Of a stretch of 64,000 nt of DNA, positions 53,401 through 64,000 are shown piece after piece (the stretch's first letter is position 1; each line of letters starts with the position of its first letter). Under the pieces are notes generated by a model, which was given only the letters and a program-made list of their open reading frames with translations, had not been told where the DNA came from and ran no database searches. The translations under genes and the position numbers were made by a program. Origin of the DNA: Bradysia coprophila (lineage: Eukaryota > Arthropoda > Insecta > Diptera > Sciaridae); assembly GCF_014529535.1 (NCBI RefSeq), contig NC_050736.1, positions 4,216,001 through 4,280,000 on the forward strand. Direction: 5' to 3'.

Positions 53401-56400
53401 GGGTGCGTAAACGTTTCGCTTTTAAAACCAATTACATTGTATATTGTTATTATTGTCGTTATTATTTAAGCGAGGGGGATTTAACCAAGATAAAATGGAA
53501 CAACAGTGTTGTTTTAGAAGGCAAAATAATTCTAAAAAATTGAATGAAATGTACCCAAATGCACAATGTGGAGCATCACATCATGGTCTTATTAGTTTCC
53601 CTTTGCATCGACAACAAAAATAACTAAACAAAGAACATCCCAACTTATCGTCAATCCATACAAAAGTTCGATTTAATAATTTGTCTTATACACTCCATGG
53701 GCCCCCCAAACTCAATATTGGAAACGATTACGTAAAATGAAATATTTATGATGATACAACGATTTGGTGTAAAATATTTTTTTTTTCTCATCGCTATCGC
53801 TATCCAACTTCATCCTAATATTTGGCTGTCTGCGTATATATTCCTACTTACGTGTATGCTAAGGAAAATATTTAGAGATTTATGGTGTGATAAATGTTGA
53901 TGTGGAAGATTTTTTTCCCGTGCCAGTTTGCTGAGGGTTAGAGTGTGTATAGTCTCTTTGGTTTTTTTTTTGTCGATATCATTTTCGATATAAAATATTA
54001 TTAAAGAAAATGTGGTATGGGTGTGCTGGCAAGGATGTAGTGGAATGGAAACGGTTTTTCTTTTTACAATTTTTATGTGAAATGAAGAGGTGGTTGGATC
54101 GTATCGTTTATTCCTCTTTTTTGTTGGAAATTTGTGTATTAAATTAGGCTGTTTGATGATAGATTGTTATGGATATATATCGATATAAGGATATAAGGGT
54201 TAGGTGATGATGAAGGTTTTTATTTTATTTATTTATTTTTTATTGAAACAATGACGATATATAAATGCTGATCTTGAATTATTCCTTTATTGATAACAAA
54301 TTATAAAAAATCTTTAAAAAAATAAGTTAGTTCCGGTGACATATTGTTCATCTCCTATATGGGCCCAATAAATGGATAAACAATACGAATGGTATTAGTC
54401 TTCCAATTTAGTCCGAAAGTTTTATTGTTTATCACACTGATAATTACCGTATCCATAACCCATACACGCAAAACGAAAATCTGTCGTCATATCGTAATCT
54501 CCAAGGTAAATAAACGAGCCAAAAGAAAACCAACTTATATTTAAATAATACTTAGCACCAAGTCCACACTGTGACAATATATATTGAAACTTTGAAACCG
54601 AATATTTTCATGCATAAGAACACACTGCTCATGGAAATTTATATTCGCCTTACATGAATTTACAATCCAACATGTAGCATAACCGTATACAAAATTAATT
54701 GTTCAGTAATATATTTACTTGGCTAAATTCAATAATGTTTGTATGAATGCTTTGGTAAAAGATTTACGATTGTCAGCATATGATACACCTTTTCTGTTAG
54801 TGTTCCTTTTCAATAAAACTAAGTAAATGGCAAACATACGTCCTTTTCTGTTAGCTATCTAAATTGAACAGACACAACACACATATGTATTCAATAATCG
54901 TCTCTGTGTACATATGCTAGAGGTATATGTTTTCATGCTATCCGCTCCTTTCCCCAAAAACATTTAACTCCTTTAATACATTTATCACATACAAGAGTTA
55001 AGTTAGAGAACAAAAGGATGTTAGCACTAAATTGTCTGTTTTATACAGAGATATAGATCGAATTTAATATTGAATGGACCAACATATATAGCATTTATGA
55101 ACTGTCACAAAGCCATACGGATATTGTATTATTCGTATGACTGTGTTTAAGTCCAAGGATATTCCTAACATTATCAACTCTATACTGAGATTGTAGTCCA
55201 AATGCGGAGAATACACGTTTTCTTCACAACAAGAACTGCCTCTTCCTTCACGTTTGTGTCATTTTTTTTTTTTTAATTAAATTGAAAATTTAAACAAAAC
55301 GTAACCATAATATGACTTATTTACTACCTTAGAACTTAAGCTCCTTCAAAGAAACCGAAATACGTCCCCTTTACTAGTCAAAAACTGAACCGCTGGAAAT
55401 TTCTCTACTCTATCTCAATTTTTGGATGCTAAAAAATTCATTAGGATACTCATCCCATCACACCCATATTCGAATAAACTTCGAACAGTTTAACCAACAA
55501 TACCATAACATATCGAATTATATAAATTACAAAATTGGCCCGTTAGCACACCGATTATTAATTCATGTTTGTGCATTCCGCATGAATTTAAACTAGAGAC
55601 ACATTCCACCGCTACTTCCACATTGACTGGAGACCCCATCACCACCTTGAACAGAAGTTGGAAATGTATTCGCTTAAAGCATTTTCATAAACATATTATC
55701 AATGACGACGCGAAACATGCTGTGTACTTTATTCCATATACGTTTCATAGTGGCAGTAACGTTGGATGAGGGGTTAGATGGGTAAAAACATCTCGCCAAA
55801 GCCAAGTTGAAATAACATGCGAAAATGGTATGTGGATAAATGAACATAAAATGGGTAGAGGAATATCCCGTGTTATAATACCAACGAATGCGGGCCGTAC
55901 TGAATTGAATGTTTTGTACCATTTCGAAGGCAACTACATCGTCTTAATATTTAAGATTAGATGTTTTCGGAAAGTGTACAGATTGAATTTTGCGTTCATT
56001 GAATTTGTTGTGTTGAACTTTCAGGGGGTATGAATATATATGTAGATGACGATGAAATAAATGGATAGGATGGATGTTAACATGCGGGAAATATGTTTTT
56101 CCATAAATAAATTGAACGAAATGTTTGTATGGGTTGTTGATTTGTACAACGGTTATTATTCAAAGAGCAAATAGTTGGAAGGCCTGAGGTATAGTTTATA
56201 GACGACAAGATTTTCGTTGTCACGTAAGATATTATCGGAATTCAATTATTTGTCGTGTTAAAAAGAAGGAAGTATTCTCTATGTCCCTAAAATGTTTGTG
56301 ATTGTATGCTAATTCTCAAAATATAGTTCAAAGTTAACACAACTTTTTGGTTAAAGTGCCGTCTGAGTGCTCATAGCTATAATTTAAATTTTCGTCACAA

Positions 56401-58015
56401 CAAAAAATAATCCTAATTTAGCATCAAATTTAAAATAAAACCCTTTCTCAGATAGCAGCAATATTGTTGTTATATTAAAAGCAGGTGATAAATTTTCCCA
56501 AATCAGCCCCATACACATAGTCAAAATATCAATGAGAATGGGATTTTTGTGTACGAAACAAAAAGCTTCCAAAGTAAACAAAAACTGAAAAATAAAGAAG
56601 ATTTGTTATATTACAATCGACAGAAGAAAAAGGAGGAAAAATAATAATAAAAAACACTGGGGTCGCATTGTAAAAGGTAAACAGAAAACTTTTTTTTAAG
56701 TTTCTCTCCAGCATGTGCACCAAACAACGAAAGAAATTCGTCGTCATCACTTTCACCCTAAAATTCTCATTCCTGCATGTTTCTTCGTTGGTACATTCAA
56801 ATAATATACACGTCTATCAACTAGGAGAATTTTTCTTCTGCCACAAGTCTGAGGATTTTTTGTATACCACTGGCTATAGCGCTATCTGTATTTATTATGA
56901 TTGTGTTACAGACAGCTATAGAAAAACAACAATAAGTAAATGACTTCCACCCTCTATTTTCCTATCAATACATATTGACTAGTCGCACCACAAAATTTTC
57001 GCCACATCTTCTTCACCCTCCTTTCTAGTATACACCCATAATAAATAGAACAAAACAACAACAACAATAAAAAAAAACTCACCATTTCCATTCTTCCACT
57101 TCACCACCCTAATCCGCCCGAATACTGAACTCACACCGTCAACGTGGAACTTTTTTTTTTATTTTAAATCGCTTTATCTATCCCACATTGCATATTGGAA
57201 TAAAGTTTACTTTTACGATTCAAGATTTTTGGTGGTAGATAAGTGAATCTCTGTATTTATACACCTTGAAAATTTATTCTACTTCTCCCAGCCAATACAA
57301 TATATTTTGGTATTTTCATTGTACCCCACTTACATTCAATCGTTTTACTACTTTTGTTTTTTCGAAATTTTATTTTTATTTTGTGAGGCTTACTGTTTCA
57401 AGGAGTACATTTTCGGCATACAGACTATAGACATTTACGTTTAAGTAGAGATTACTTGAGCTTAGATTTATGGTCGACATCTTATTGCATATTTGTGTAA
57501 TTTTCAATCTTTAAATAGGTAAACAGTCGTTTGAGCTGAGAACATATCGATTGCTTCATTTATAAAAATCGATTATTCAGATAAATTCAGGATAATTCAG
57601 TTTTTTGTGGGTTGAATTTTCATTGATTGTAGATGTATTGTACGTTCACACCACTATTTATAATAGTAGTTTTTGACAATCCACCCACCCAGGCTAATAT
57701 TTTTCTAGGTTGAAGTTACTTCTATGAGGAATTTTTGTCCTTAGACGAGTTTGTTGTTTGATCAAATTTCTAACGTAAATATGTACTAGTTTTGATAGGT
57801 TTTAAGTTTCGCGTGTGCTGCAACCCTAGAAGTCAACTATCCAAGGCACATTTTGTACTTAATTTTAAAAGAAAGGTCTATTGTCATCTGAGTTAAATTA
57901 ACCCAATTTCTAAAGCAACATTCCTATTTTTACAACCATCACATAAATTAAAATCTGAGTTCTTGCTAAAATCGTCTTATATAGCAAAGGAACAACCTGT
58001 CACATAGGGCTGATG

Positions 58016-58215
58016 ATCTGTTATCGATAACGACGACAAACAAAAAATTGAAGTACAAGATTTGAAATCAACAGATTAAAAATACTTTGGTCAATGGAAG
58101 TATTAGAACATTAATACTGGTCATATGCTTGCCGTCTGTAACAGGTTAAAAACAAAGGAACTAAAAGATTTTGTTTTAATCTGTTGTCTGTTTAATTTAA
58201 ATCAAGTAACAGATT
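58016..58215 (-). repeat. Dispersed TATCGATA repeat, target of retrotransposon insertion
   Basis: Starts ATCTGTTATCGATAACGACG (palindrome 58020-58031) and ends in AAGTAACAGATT, the complement of the AATCTGTTACTT end of the family. That end is also the target duplication of the adjacent LINE fragment, which therefore landed in this repeat. Confidence 0.6.
58201..58215. repeat. Target-site duplication of LINE fragment (3' side)
   Basis: ATCAAGTAACAGATT, identical to 59083-59097. The poly(A) tail of the element (a T run on the + strand, 58214-58223) abuts it. Confidence 0.85.
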
Positions 58216-59082
58216 TTTTTTTTAAAGTTTCTTTATTTGTTTAAAAGAACAAACACAGGAAAATCTTAAAACAAAAATAGCGGATACAAATCCTACTGCT
58301 TTACATTGACAAAAGCATTACAAAGCATCGCGCGTGAAAGAAAAACAAACAACTGGCATCAAAGGACTCCCGAAACAAAAATTAAATCAAAAAGACAGGC
58401 TTTAACGGCAATAAGCAAACTTAAAGAACTAGAACATTAGAAAATTTCAAGTTTAGCCAGAGAAACGCAGATCCCAAAACTAGCTCGAGAAATGACCAAA
58501 TTCACTGGTTCAAACTATACACTTGACGAGGTATACCGCGTTGGCTTTTATTGAAAATCGTAATCGGATGGTTGTTGTCTCCGATAGATTCATCGGTTTC
58601 CCATTTGGACCAGAAGGCAACCGGCAGGTATTTAGGGGCCACCCCATGATGAAACGTAGCTATGTTTTTGATAATCGGGTCGTCACTATCAGCACACCGT
58701 TTGATGAAATGTAATGCTTGATCCGTGATAAATTTGTCCACTCTAGCCGTTCTCGCTTTGCGATACAAGGTGGAATTAATCGCATACAAAAAACTGCCTT
58801 GTTCGCGTTTGGTATTTGTGGTGGATCGAAGGATTTTTCTCTCTGACAACCGAATTCGTTCCATTTGTGCTGACGATGTGATCGAAGGATTGGCCCAAAT
58901 TGGTGCAGCGTAGCATACGATAGGCCTAATTATCGACTTGTAAAACATTGTTTTGACGTTGCATGAAATCTTGTTGCTTCGCAGCAGGTGCCGTATTTTA
59001 CTCGATATAATGTTAGACTTGTTGATCACCTTATCAATGTGACACTTTGCTGAAGCATTCTTTGAGAACCATTGTCCCAAGT
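58216..59082 (-). mobile_element. 5'-truncated non-LTR retrotransposon
   Basis: An 867 bp fragment on the minus strand is bounded by 15 bp target duplications. It has a short A tail at its 3' end (about 58216-58223), roughly 280 bp of 3' untranslated sequence and the last part of the reverse-transcriptase reading frame. It is truncated at the 5' end, as is usual when target-primed reverse transcription stops early. The intact duplication and undisturbed frame point to a recent insertion. Confidence 0.9.
58502..59080 (-). pseudogene. C-terminal fragment of LINE reverse transcriptase ORF
   Basis: About 192 open residues without internal stops. It begins inside the LGQWFSKN region, continues with HIDKVINKSNIISSKIRHL and FYKSIIRPIVCYAAPIW, then the ERIRLSERKILR stretch. 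This is the region after the catalytic core in jockey/I-like LINE polymerases. The endonuclease, the YADD-type catalytic core and any ORF1 are missing, so the fragment cannot act alone. The ATG at 59080 is a chance methionine inside the former frame, not a gene start. Confidence 0.88.
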
Positions 59083-59097
59083 ATCAAGTAACAGATT
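59083..59097. repeat. Target-site duplication of LINE fragment (5' side)
   Basis: ATCAAGTAACAGATT, identical to 58201-58215. Confidence 0.85.
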
Positions 59098-59211
59098 CTG
59101 TAACTAATTGTAGTTATATTCTTATCGTGAAAAGCTAGTATTCCATAAATTTAAATGCTAATATATATGACAATTGTTTCTGAAAAAACGTACATTTTCT
59201 TATAATAGATT

Positions 59212-59360
59212 GAGAGAAAAGTGGATTTCTACATATTTTGAGTTGTTGTGGTTTGCAAATGATTTCACAAGATCTTCGTTGAACAAATGAAAATCTAGAC
59301 TTTCATTTGCTAAACAAATTTTATGTGGACCAGAAAACATATCGAATTTTACTTTTCTCT
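59212..59360. mobile_element. Miniature inverted-repeat element, copy 2
   Basis: The ends are GAGAGAAAAGTGGATTTC and, complemented, AGAGAAAAGTAAAATTCGA. The interior TTGTTGTGGTTTGCAAATG, AACAAATGAAA and TCTAGA match the longer copy at 5330-5560; this copy lacks about 80 bp of its centre. Non-coding. Confidence 0.7.
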
Positions 59361-61148
59361 GATATTCGATGCAGAAAATACAACATTTGCTACTTAACAT
59401 TTCTACATCTATTTGAATTAGATATACAAATACGAACCTAGAAAACGATCTTATGCTCTTTGTCTCAACAACGTTGACACCAATACAATAAGCTCTAAAA
59501 TAATGTTCCACCAAAATTTTAGTTAAAAGCATATCTAAAGTTTATAGTTGTTACATCCCCATAAACTGACTGGCTTTGTTCAGTGTGTTTTGAATTACAT
59601 CTAGTGTAATTCTTCAGATTGGCAAGTTACTCAACAAAGCACTCAACAAGAGTACACATTTAGAGAAGAAAGTAGACACAAAAGTTTTGTTAGGATGACC
59701 AGATAGGATGTCCATGTCCTTTTTTAATCAATCTCAAGCTATTTCATTGAGAAAAGACTGTCTATATAAACAAAGTCTCTGCTGCCGTTGGCGCTGTCTT
59801 AATGTCAATCCATTTTATTGATATCTTCTAATAGATCTGATGAATAGCCCAAAATGCATTCATTGACTAAATAGCTAACCCAACTATGAATACAAATAAT
59901 ACAAAAATTCTCCTCCTTTTCTAGACCAAAAAATTGATATGTTTGCTCCTGTATTATACTAGCTCAACACATTCACTTCACTTAAACATACTTGTTTAAT
60001 AATATCATTCTGTTGTCGGTGTACCCCCAAGTATACACAATGATATCGTCATGCTACGTTAATGTTTTGTAACGAATCAACTCTTTGGCAAAAATGAATT
60101 TCTTATGAGGCAAAGTTTGTGATTGTTTTTCTTAATGTTTTATGTATATGGATGAAGAAAAGGATATGTTTTGTGTTGTACATTGTATACCATCTAAGAT
60201 ACGCAAAAGTTACACAGAAAATTCGCACGTAAATATTTATTTCTTTCACAAATAAGCACGATCACACAGCACAGGGTTTGTAAATTTAATTTTAATATGT
60301 AATTTTAGATATACTATTCAAGATTCGGAGGGAAAAGTTAAAAGCTGTGAATTACAATGGTTTGTGTCTTGTGTTATGTTAAATTCTGTAGCTATTGAAT
60401 TGGCATCATTGTCTACAGCAGGCAGGTAGATAAGTTAACTTTCTGAAGTTTATTTGACAATGTTTTTGTTAGACTAGGAGAAGAGGTAATAATTATGCAA
60501 TTGAATGACAAAGATTCTGGAGTTGCTAGGATCGACATTCAATGGATCAATCGATTAATATAAGTAATTCGACCTTAGTCGGTGACTCAAGAAAACACTG
60601 TGCAAACAGTTGTTGTCCTTTGTCATTAAGTCTTCGTGTTGTTTTACAATATCGAACTTTGTATCATAAAATTGAATATGCACTTTGATGACGAGACTAC
60701 CACTACAAATGTGATCAAATGCAGGAACTCATCCGCATATCATTTAACTTTTACGATGTGCTATTAAAATTAAAATCATTTTGCGTACGGCAGAAACTCA
60801 AACACTGGAACACTGTGAAGATTGAGCATATGATTCAGTTCGTATAACAACCACATTGTTTTCATATTGTCTTATTTGTCTGGGTCTCATCAAAAATAAA
60901 TATGCAATCATGTTCTCTTCTTTTTTTAAAGAAAAAATTGTTTATGTTTACATTGAGATTATTTTACTTTAACTCACGAAAAGAACAAAATGATTTCTTT
61001 TTGTTTTGTTTAATTTTGATAATTCCATGTAAATTTTTAACAAACACAGAATAATTTGAAGAATTTCGAATCGGTCTGCTAGTACCCAATATAATCCCTT
61101 TCATCTGTTTTCAACAGCAAGTTTTACCTTTTTTGTGAAATAACGATT

Positions 61149-61301
61149 AAATCTGTTACTTCTTTTGGTTTAAGTATCGCTTAGCTTTTGGTAACAAGTC
61201 TTGTACTTCATTAATTTTACCATACGTTTTGCTACATACGACAGAACACTAGCTTGTGATCATTGTTTATTTTTGAACTGGTTGTCGATAAGAGATGACT
61301 A
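61149..61301 (+). repeat. Dispersed TATCGATA repeat
   Basis: Starts AAATCTGTTACTTCTTTTGG and ends GTTGTCGATAAGAGATGACT; it carries ATTTTACCATACGTTTTGCT in the middle and ends near CTAGCTGTTTGTAA. The palindrome has decayed at two positions. Confidence 0.6.
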
Positions 61302-62721
61302 GCTGTTTGTAAAAGGTTGTGAGTGTGATTCGGTGAACGTGATTCGGTTATGTAATGTACAACCCTACCTCCCCACTATATCTACCTTGGTACGGATTAT
61401 AATTTGATCATTTGGTAAACACACACAAAACTGATAGGTAAACTGGTAAAGACAGTATACAAATACAACTAAAGTCAAAGTCATTGTTTCAACTTGACTC
61501 TCAGCTTTAAGTCACAAAGTCATGGTACAGCGTTTTTCGATCAATACTACATTGATAATAAAAAGACTACAGACAACTGCTGGGGGCCTTCGAGAACTAC
61601 CTGCTACTATCACAGTTTGGGACAATCCATTTCATTTCATTTATTCCCAAAAACCAATTTCTTAAATTAATCGCACTGCGTAGCTCCAGTATGCGTTACA
61701 ATCCCTTCCTCTGAATGCAACTGAATTTTTATTCGGGTTTGAAATGACTTTAAAACCATAAAGCTGATGTAGGCAAACATAAACACAGCAACGATCTAAA
61801 AAGGTACAGAATCTAGAACCTTGAAACAAATGTTAACCAAATACTGTCATAACTCATGCACTTTAGTTGGACGGGGTATTTATTCGAAAACAGTTATTTG
61901 GTCTGGTATCGAAAAGTTTATTTAATTTGTTGTTGTTGTTTATTTGTGAAGAAATTAATACATCACACACTTGAATGTTGTGCTGCATTTGTTTATTTAA
62001 AATTAATTTTATTTAGACGCTCGAATTACAAACTTTATGAGAAAATTTTCATGCAAATTTCAAAGAATTTCAGTATTCAAGCACAGGAAGATGCGGGAAT
62101 TTGAAAGAAGATTAGGTTTAAATAAAGAGACTTGAACATTCGTATTGTATTACTAGCTCTGTCATATTAACGATACTACAAAAAAATTACTTTCTGTTGC
62201 GACAAATCATGTTGTAATGGAACACATTAATAATAAAATTGCTCAATGTTTCCGATTGCAGTTCCGTGATGTAATCTTATTGAGCCATTGACTTTGACGT
62301 CTTCATACCATTCTTCCAAAAAATTAAAATTTCGCAAAAATACGTGATAGTCATAACGAACAAATAAATACAAATCTAGCCAAACCTTATTAATCGCTGA
62401 AAAAACGTAATATCAAAAGATTCTGCAACCAATTTTTGAACCGCTCCAAATTTTAGAAATTATCTGCATTTTCTTCTTTCAATTGAGTTTACAATCACCA
62501 TTACCAAGAAAAGGACAATATTAGAAAACCAACAATACAATTAAAGTTGTTGAAAACCAAAAATAATGAAAGAACCACAACCGAAAATAAACGGCACATT
62601 ATGTCAAACATGCAATAATATTACACCAAACTGTAACAATATTACAGAAGTTGCAATAGTATTCGTTTGTAACGCAATAAGATAACAAACGAATATTATT
62701 GCATCACAAAAACGCGGATTC

Positions 62722-63021
62722 GATTTCTAAGGCTATGGAGCGATATTAAATTTTTTGACTTGCGTACTTTGAAAGAGCTCATGAAAGTTCACGAAACTAG
62801 GTTTTTGAACCCAAAAAAAATTTGGTCCAAGTCCTTAGGTTCACTCACTGAACCCTCCGAATTCCGTAATAATATTGCAAGATTACAGGGTTCAGTGAGA
62901 GAGTGCACACACCTGGACGAAACTTTTTTTGGGTTCATTGGTGTACTTTGGTGAACTTTCACGAGCTCTATCAAAGTACACAAGTCGCATAATTTTGGAA
63001 TTCAATTTGGCCTTAGAAATC
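62722..63021. mobile_element. 300 bp palindromic element
   Basis: GATTTCTAAGGC at the left end is mirrored by GCCTTAGAAATC at the right end. Inner arms GTACTTTGAAAGAGCTCATG, GAACCCAAAAAAA and GTTCACTCACTGAACCCT recur as complements. Reading frames of 64 residues on both strands (62760-62954 and 62789-62983) resemble each other only because of this symmetry. Confidence 0.75.
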
Positions 63022-63741
63022 AAAGGTGCGTGACTGTAATAATATAGTTCCGGGAAAATCTTATTACAGTAACATTACACATATTGCAATCTTATTGTAT
63101 TTTTATGTTTGCAATGTTGGCACTGTAAGAAAGTTCGTTCGTTTTGTTTTTAATTTTTGCAAAATGCGAAGAGCGCCACAGTTTAAAATTGTGTGTTCTA
63201 CATAATGTACTTATTTCAGAATTTGATCGGAGTAGGGCAGTGTTCAAATTTAATGTTATGGTGCGAATATGTGTACGTAACTCAAAGTAAAACATTTTTA
63301 GGCTGTCAGCTATAATATTTCTGATTATATGAACTATCTTAGTCATTGTTGTCACACGTTTTAAATTCTTTATTTAACTCAAATTTTTATTAATTTTATA
63401 ATCTTCGCAAAGAAGTATACAAAATGAAATCTAAAATTGGAATTGAATTTAGGCTACGATAAAATTACAATCATTGCAATGTTAATTGCATTTTTATGAA
63501 TTTTGTTGACATTTTTGCAAATTATTGACTTAAAACCGATTCACAAACGTTTTTGAATTGAACTTTTTCGTCGGTTTCCACTTCGCTTCTTTAAAAAGGA
63601 AATCGTAAAGTCACCAGAGAAATTTATTTAATTCTCTTTTTTTGTAAATTCCCGCATCTTCCAGGTTGTTAGTCAGACATTAATCTGATGGTAATGTTAA
63701 TCTATCACAGCAGGAAATCATATATCACTTACGTAATTATT

Positions 63742-63912
63742 GAATCTTTTACTTCTTTTTTCCTTATTATTTTTCACAAATTTAAACAAAAGTTTAAAGA
63801 CTTTTTCTGATCTTTAGCTTCATTGGTTTTAACATGCATTTTGCTATTTATGACCACATCTCCATGTACTCATCACTTATTTTTGTCGTCTTTGTCGATA
63901 AAAGATGAAATG
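63742..63912 (+). repeat. Dispersed TATCGATA repeat, degenerate copy
   Basis: Starts GAATCTTTTACTTCTTTTTT and ends TTGTCGTCTTTGTCGATAAA then AGATGAAATGGCC; GCATTTTGCTATTTATGACC in the middle resembles the copy at 61149. Confidence 0.55.
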
Positions 63913-64000
63913 GCCATCTGTAAAACTATATGAAGTCATACACATGGTAATGTTGTACTATAAAACCTTGATGTCTTGACTGTTATGATCTTCAAATCAG

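Larger units (their letters stand above)
27905..58200. other. 30 kb without a supported gene
   Basis: Only scattered chance reading frames, mostly T- or Y-rich, are present; none joins to a neighbour through plausible splice sites or shows a domain. No tRNA, rRNA or CRISPR-like array is visible. The interval contains the separately listed hairpins and repeats. It may be intergenic, or intron of a gene whose exons lie elsewhere; the sequence does not decide. Confidence 0.55.
59361..64000. other. Non-coding right flank
   Basis: No gene is supported. It contains two copies of the dispersed TATCGATA-type repeat and the palindrome at 62722-63021. A small hairpin at 62658-62703 (GCAATAGTATTCGTTTGT against ACAAACGAATATTATTGC) and low-complexity AATATTAC / TGCAATAT strings surround that palindrome. 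Confidence 0.6.

Noticed and set aside
58502..59080. 192-residue frame as an intact host gene
   Set aside because: It is the truncated end of a LINE polymerase bounded by target duplications and an A tail.
1..64000. tRNA and rRNA genes
   Set aside because: No GGTTCGAATCC-type box B with a matching box A and no rRNA-like conserved blocks were found on reading both strands by eye; a covariance-model scan could still find a divergent one.

Overview
The window is insect nuclear DNA: visibly AT-rich, with small (50-70 nt) GT-AG introns, no operons and many short palindromic transposon remnants. The largest gene is a complete insect apolipophorin (apoLpp) of 18 coding exons and 3349 residues, which points to a fly-like insect. 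The compact introns plus a family 17 glycoside hydrolase (GH17, rare in animals) would fit a lower dipteran such as a fungus gnat, but that placement is inference.

Layout: 1-3755 has no gene apart from one long hairpin. 3756-18274 is the apolipophorin gene (+), with a 3.1 kb first intron that carries a miniature element. 18275-24053 is a cluster of nested, palindromic, non-autonomous elements, including a Foldback-like element whose arms are built of short tandem subrepeats (21087-22845) and a 1.45 kb element with a 325 bp palindrome inside it (18767-20214). 24054-25217 is a two-exon secreted GH17 gene (+). Convergent to it, 25443-27904 (-) is a ten-exon gene of unknown function encoding 650 residues, in which a roughly 170-residue module is repeated three times. 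From 27905 to 58200 no gene can be supported; the stretch holds scattered palindromic elements, a hAT-type miniature element with an exact 8 bp target duplication, a second Foldback-like structure and several copies of a dispersed repeat. A 5'-truncated non-LTR retrotransposon with a 15 bp target duplication occupies 58216-59082, and the rest, to 64000, is again non-coding with repeats.

The three genes share no obvious pathway. Apolipophorin is the scaffold of the haemolymph lipid carrier lipophorin. The GH17 protein looks like a secreted beta-1,3-glucanase relative, but the position that should hold its acid/base glutamate reads aspartate. The repeat-module gene is unrecognised. The most distinctive property of the window is its density of long inverted repeats (at least fourteen in 64 kb), several of which share tip sequences or arm architecture. 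The most likely undescribed material is these foldback families, the triplicated-module gene and the altered GH17 enzyme.
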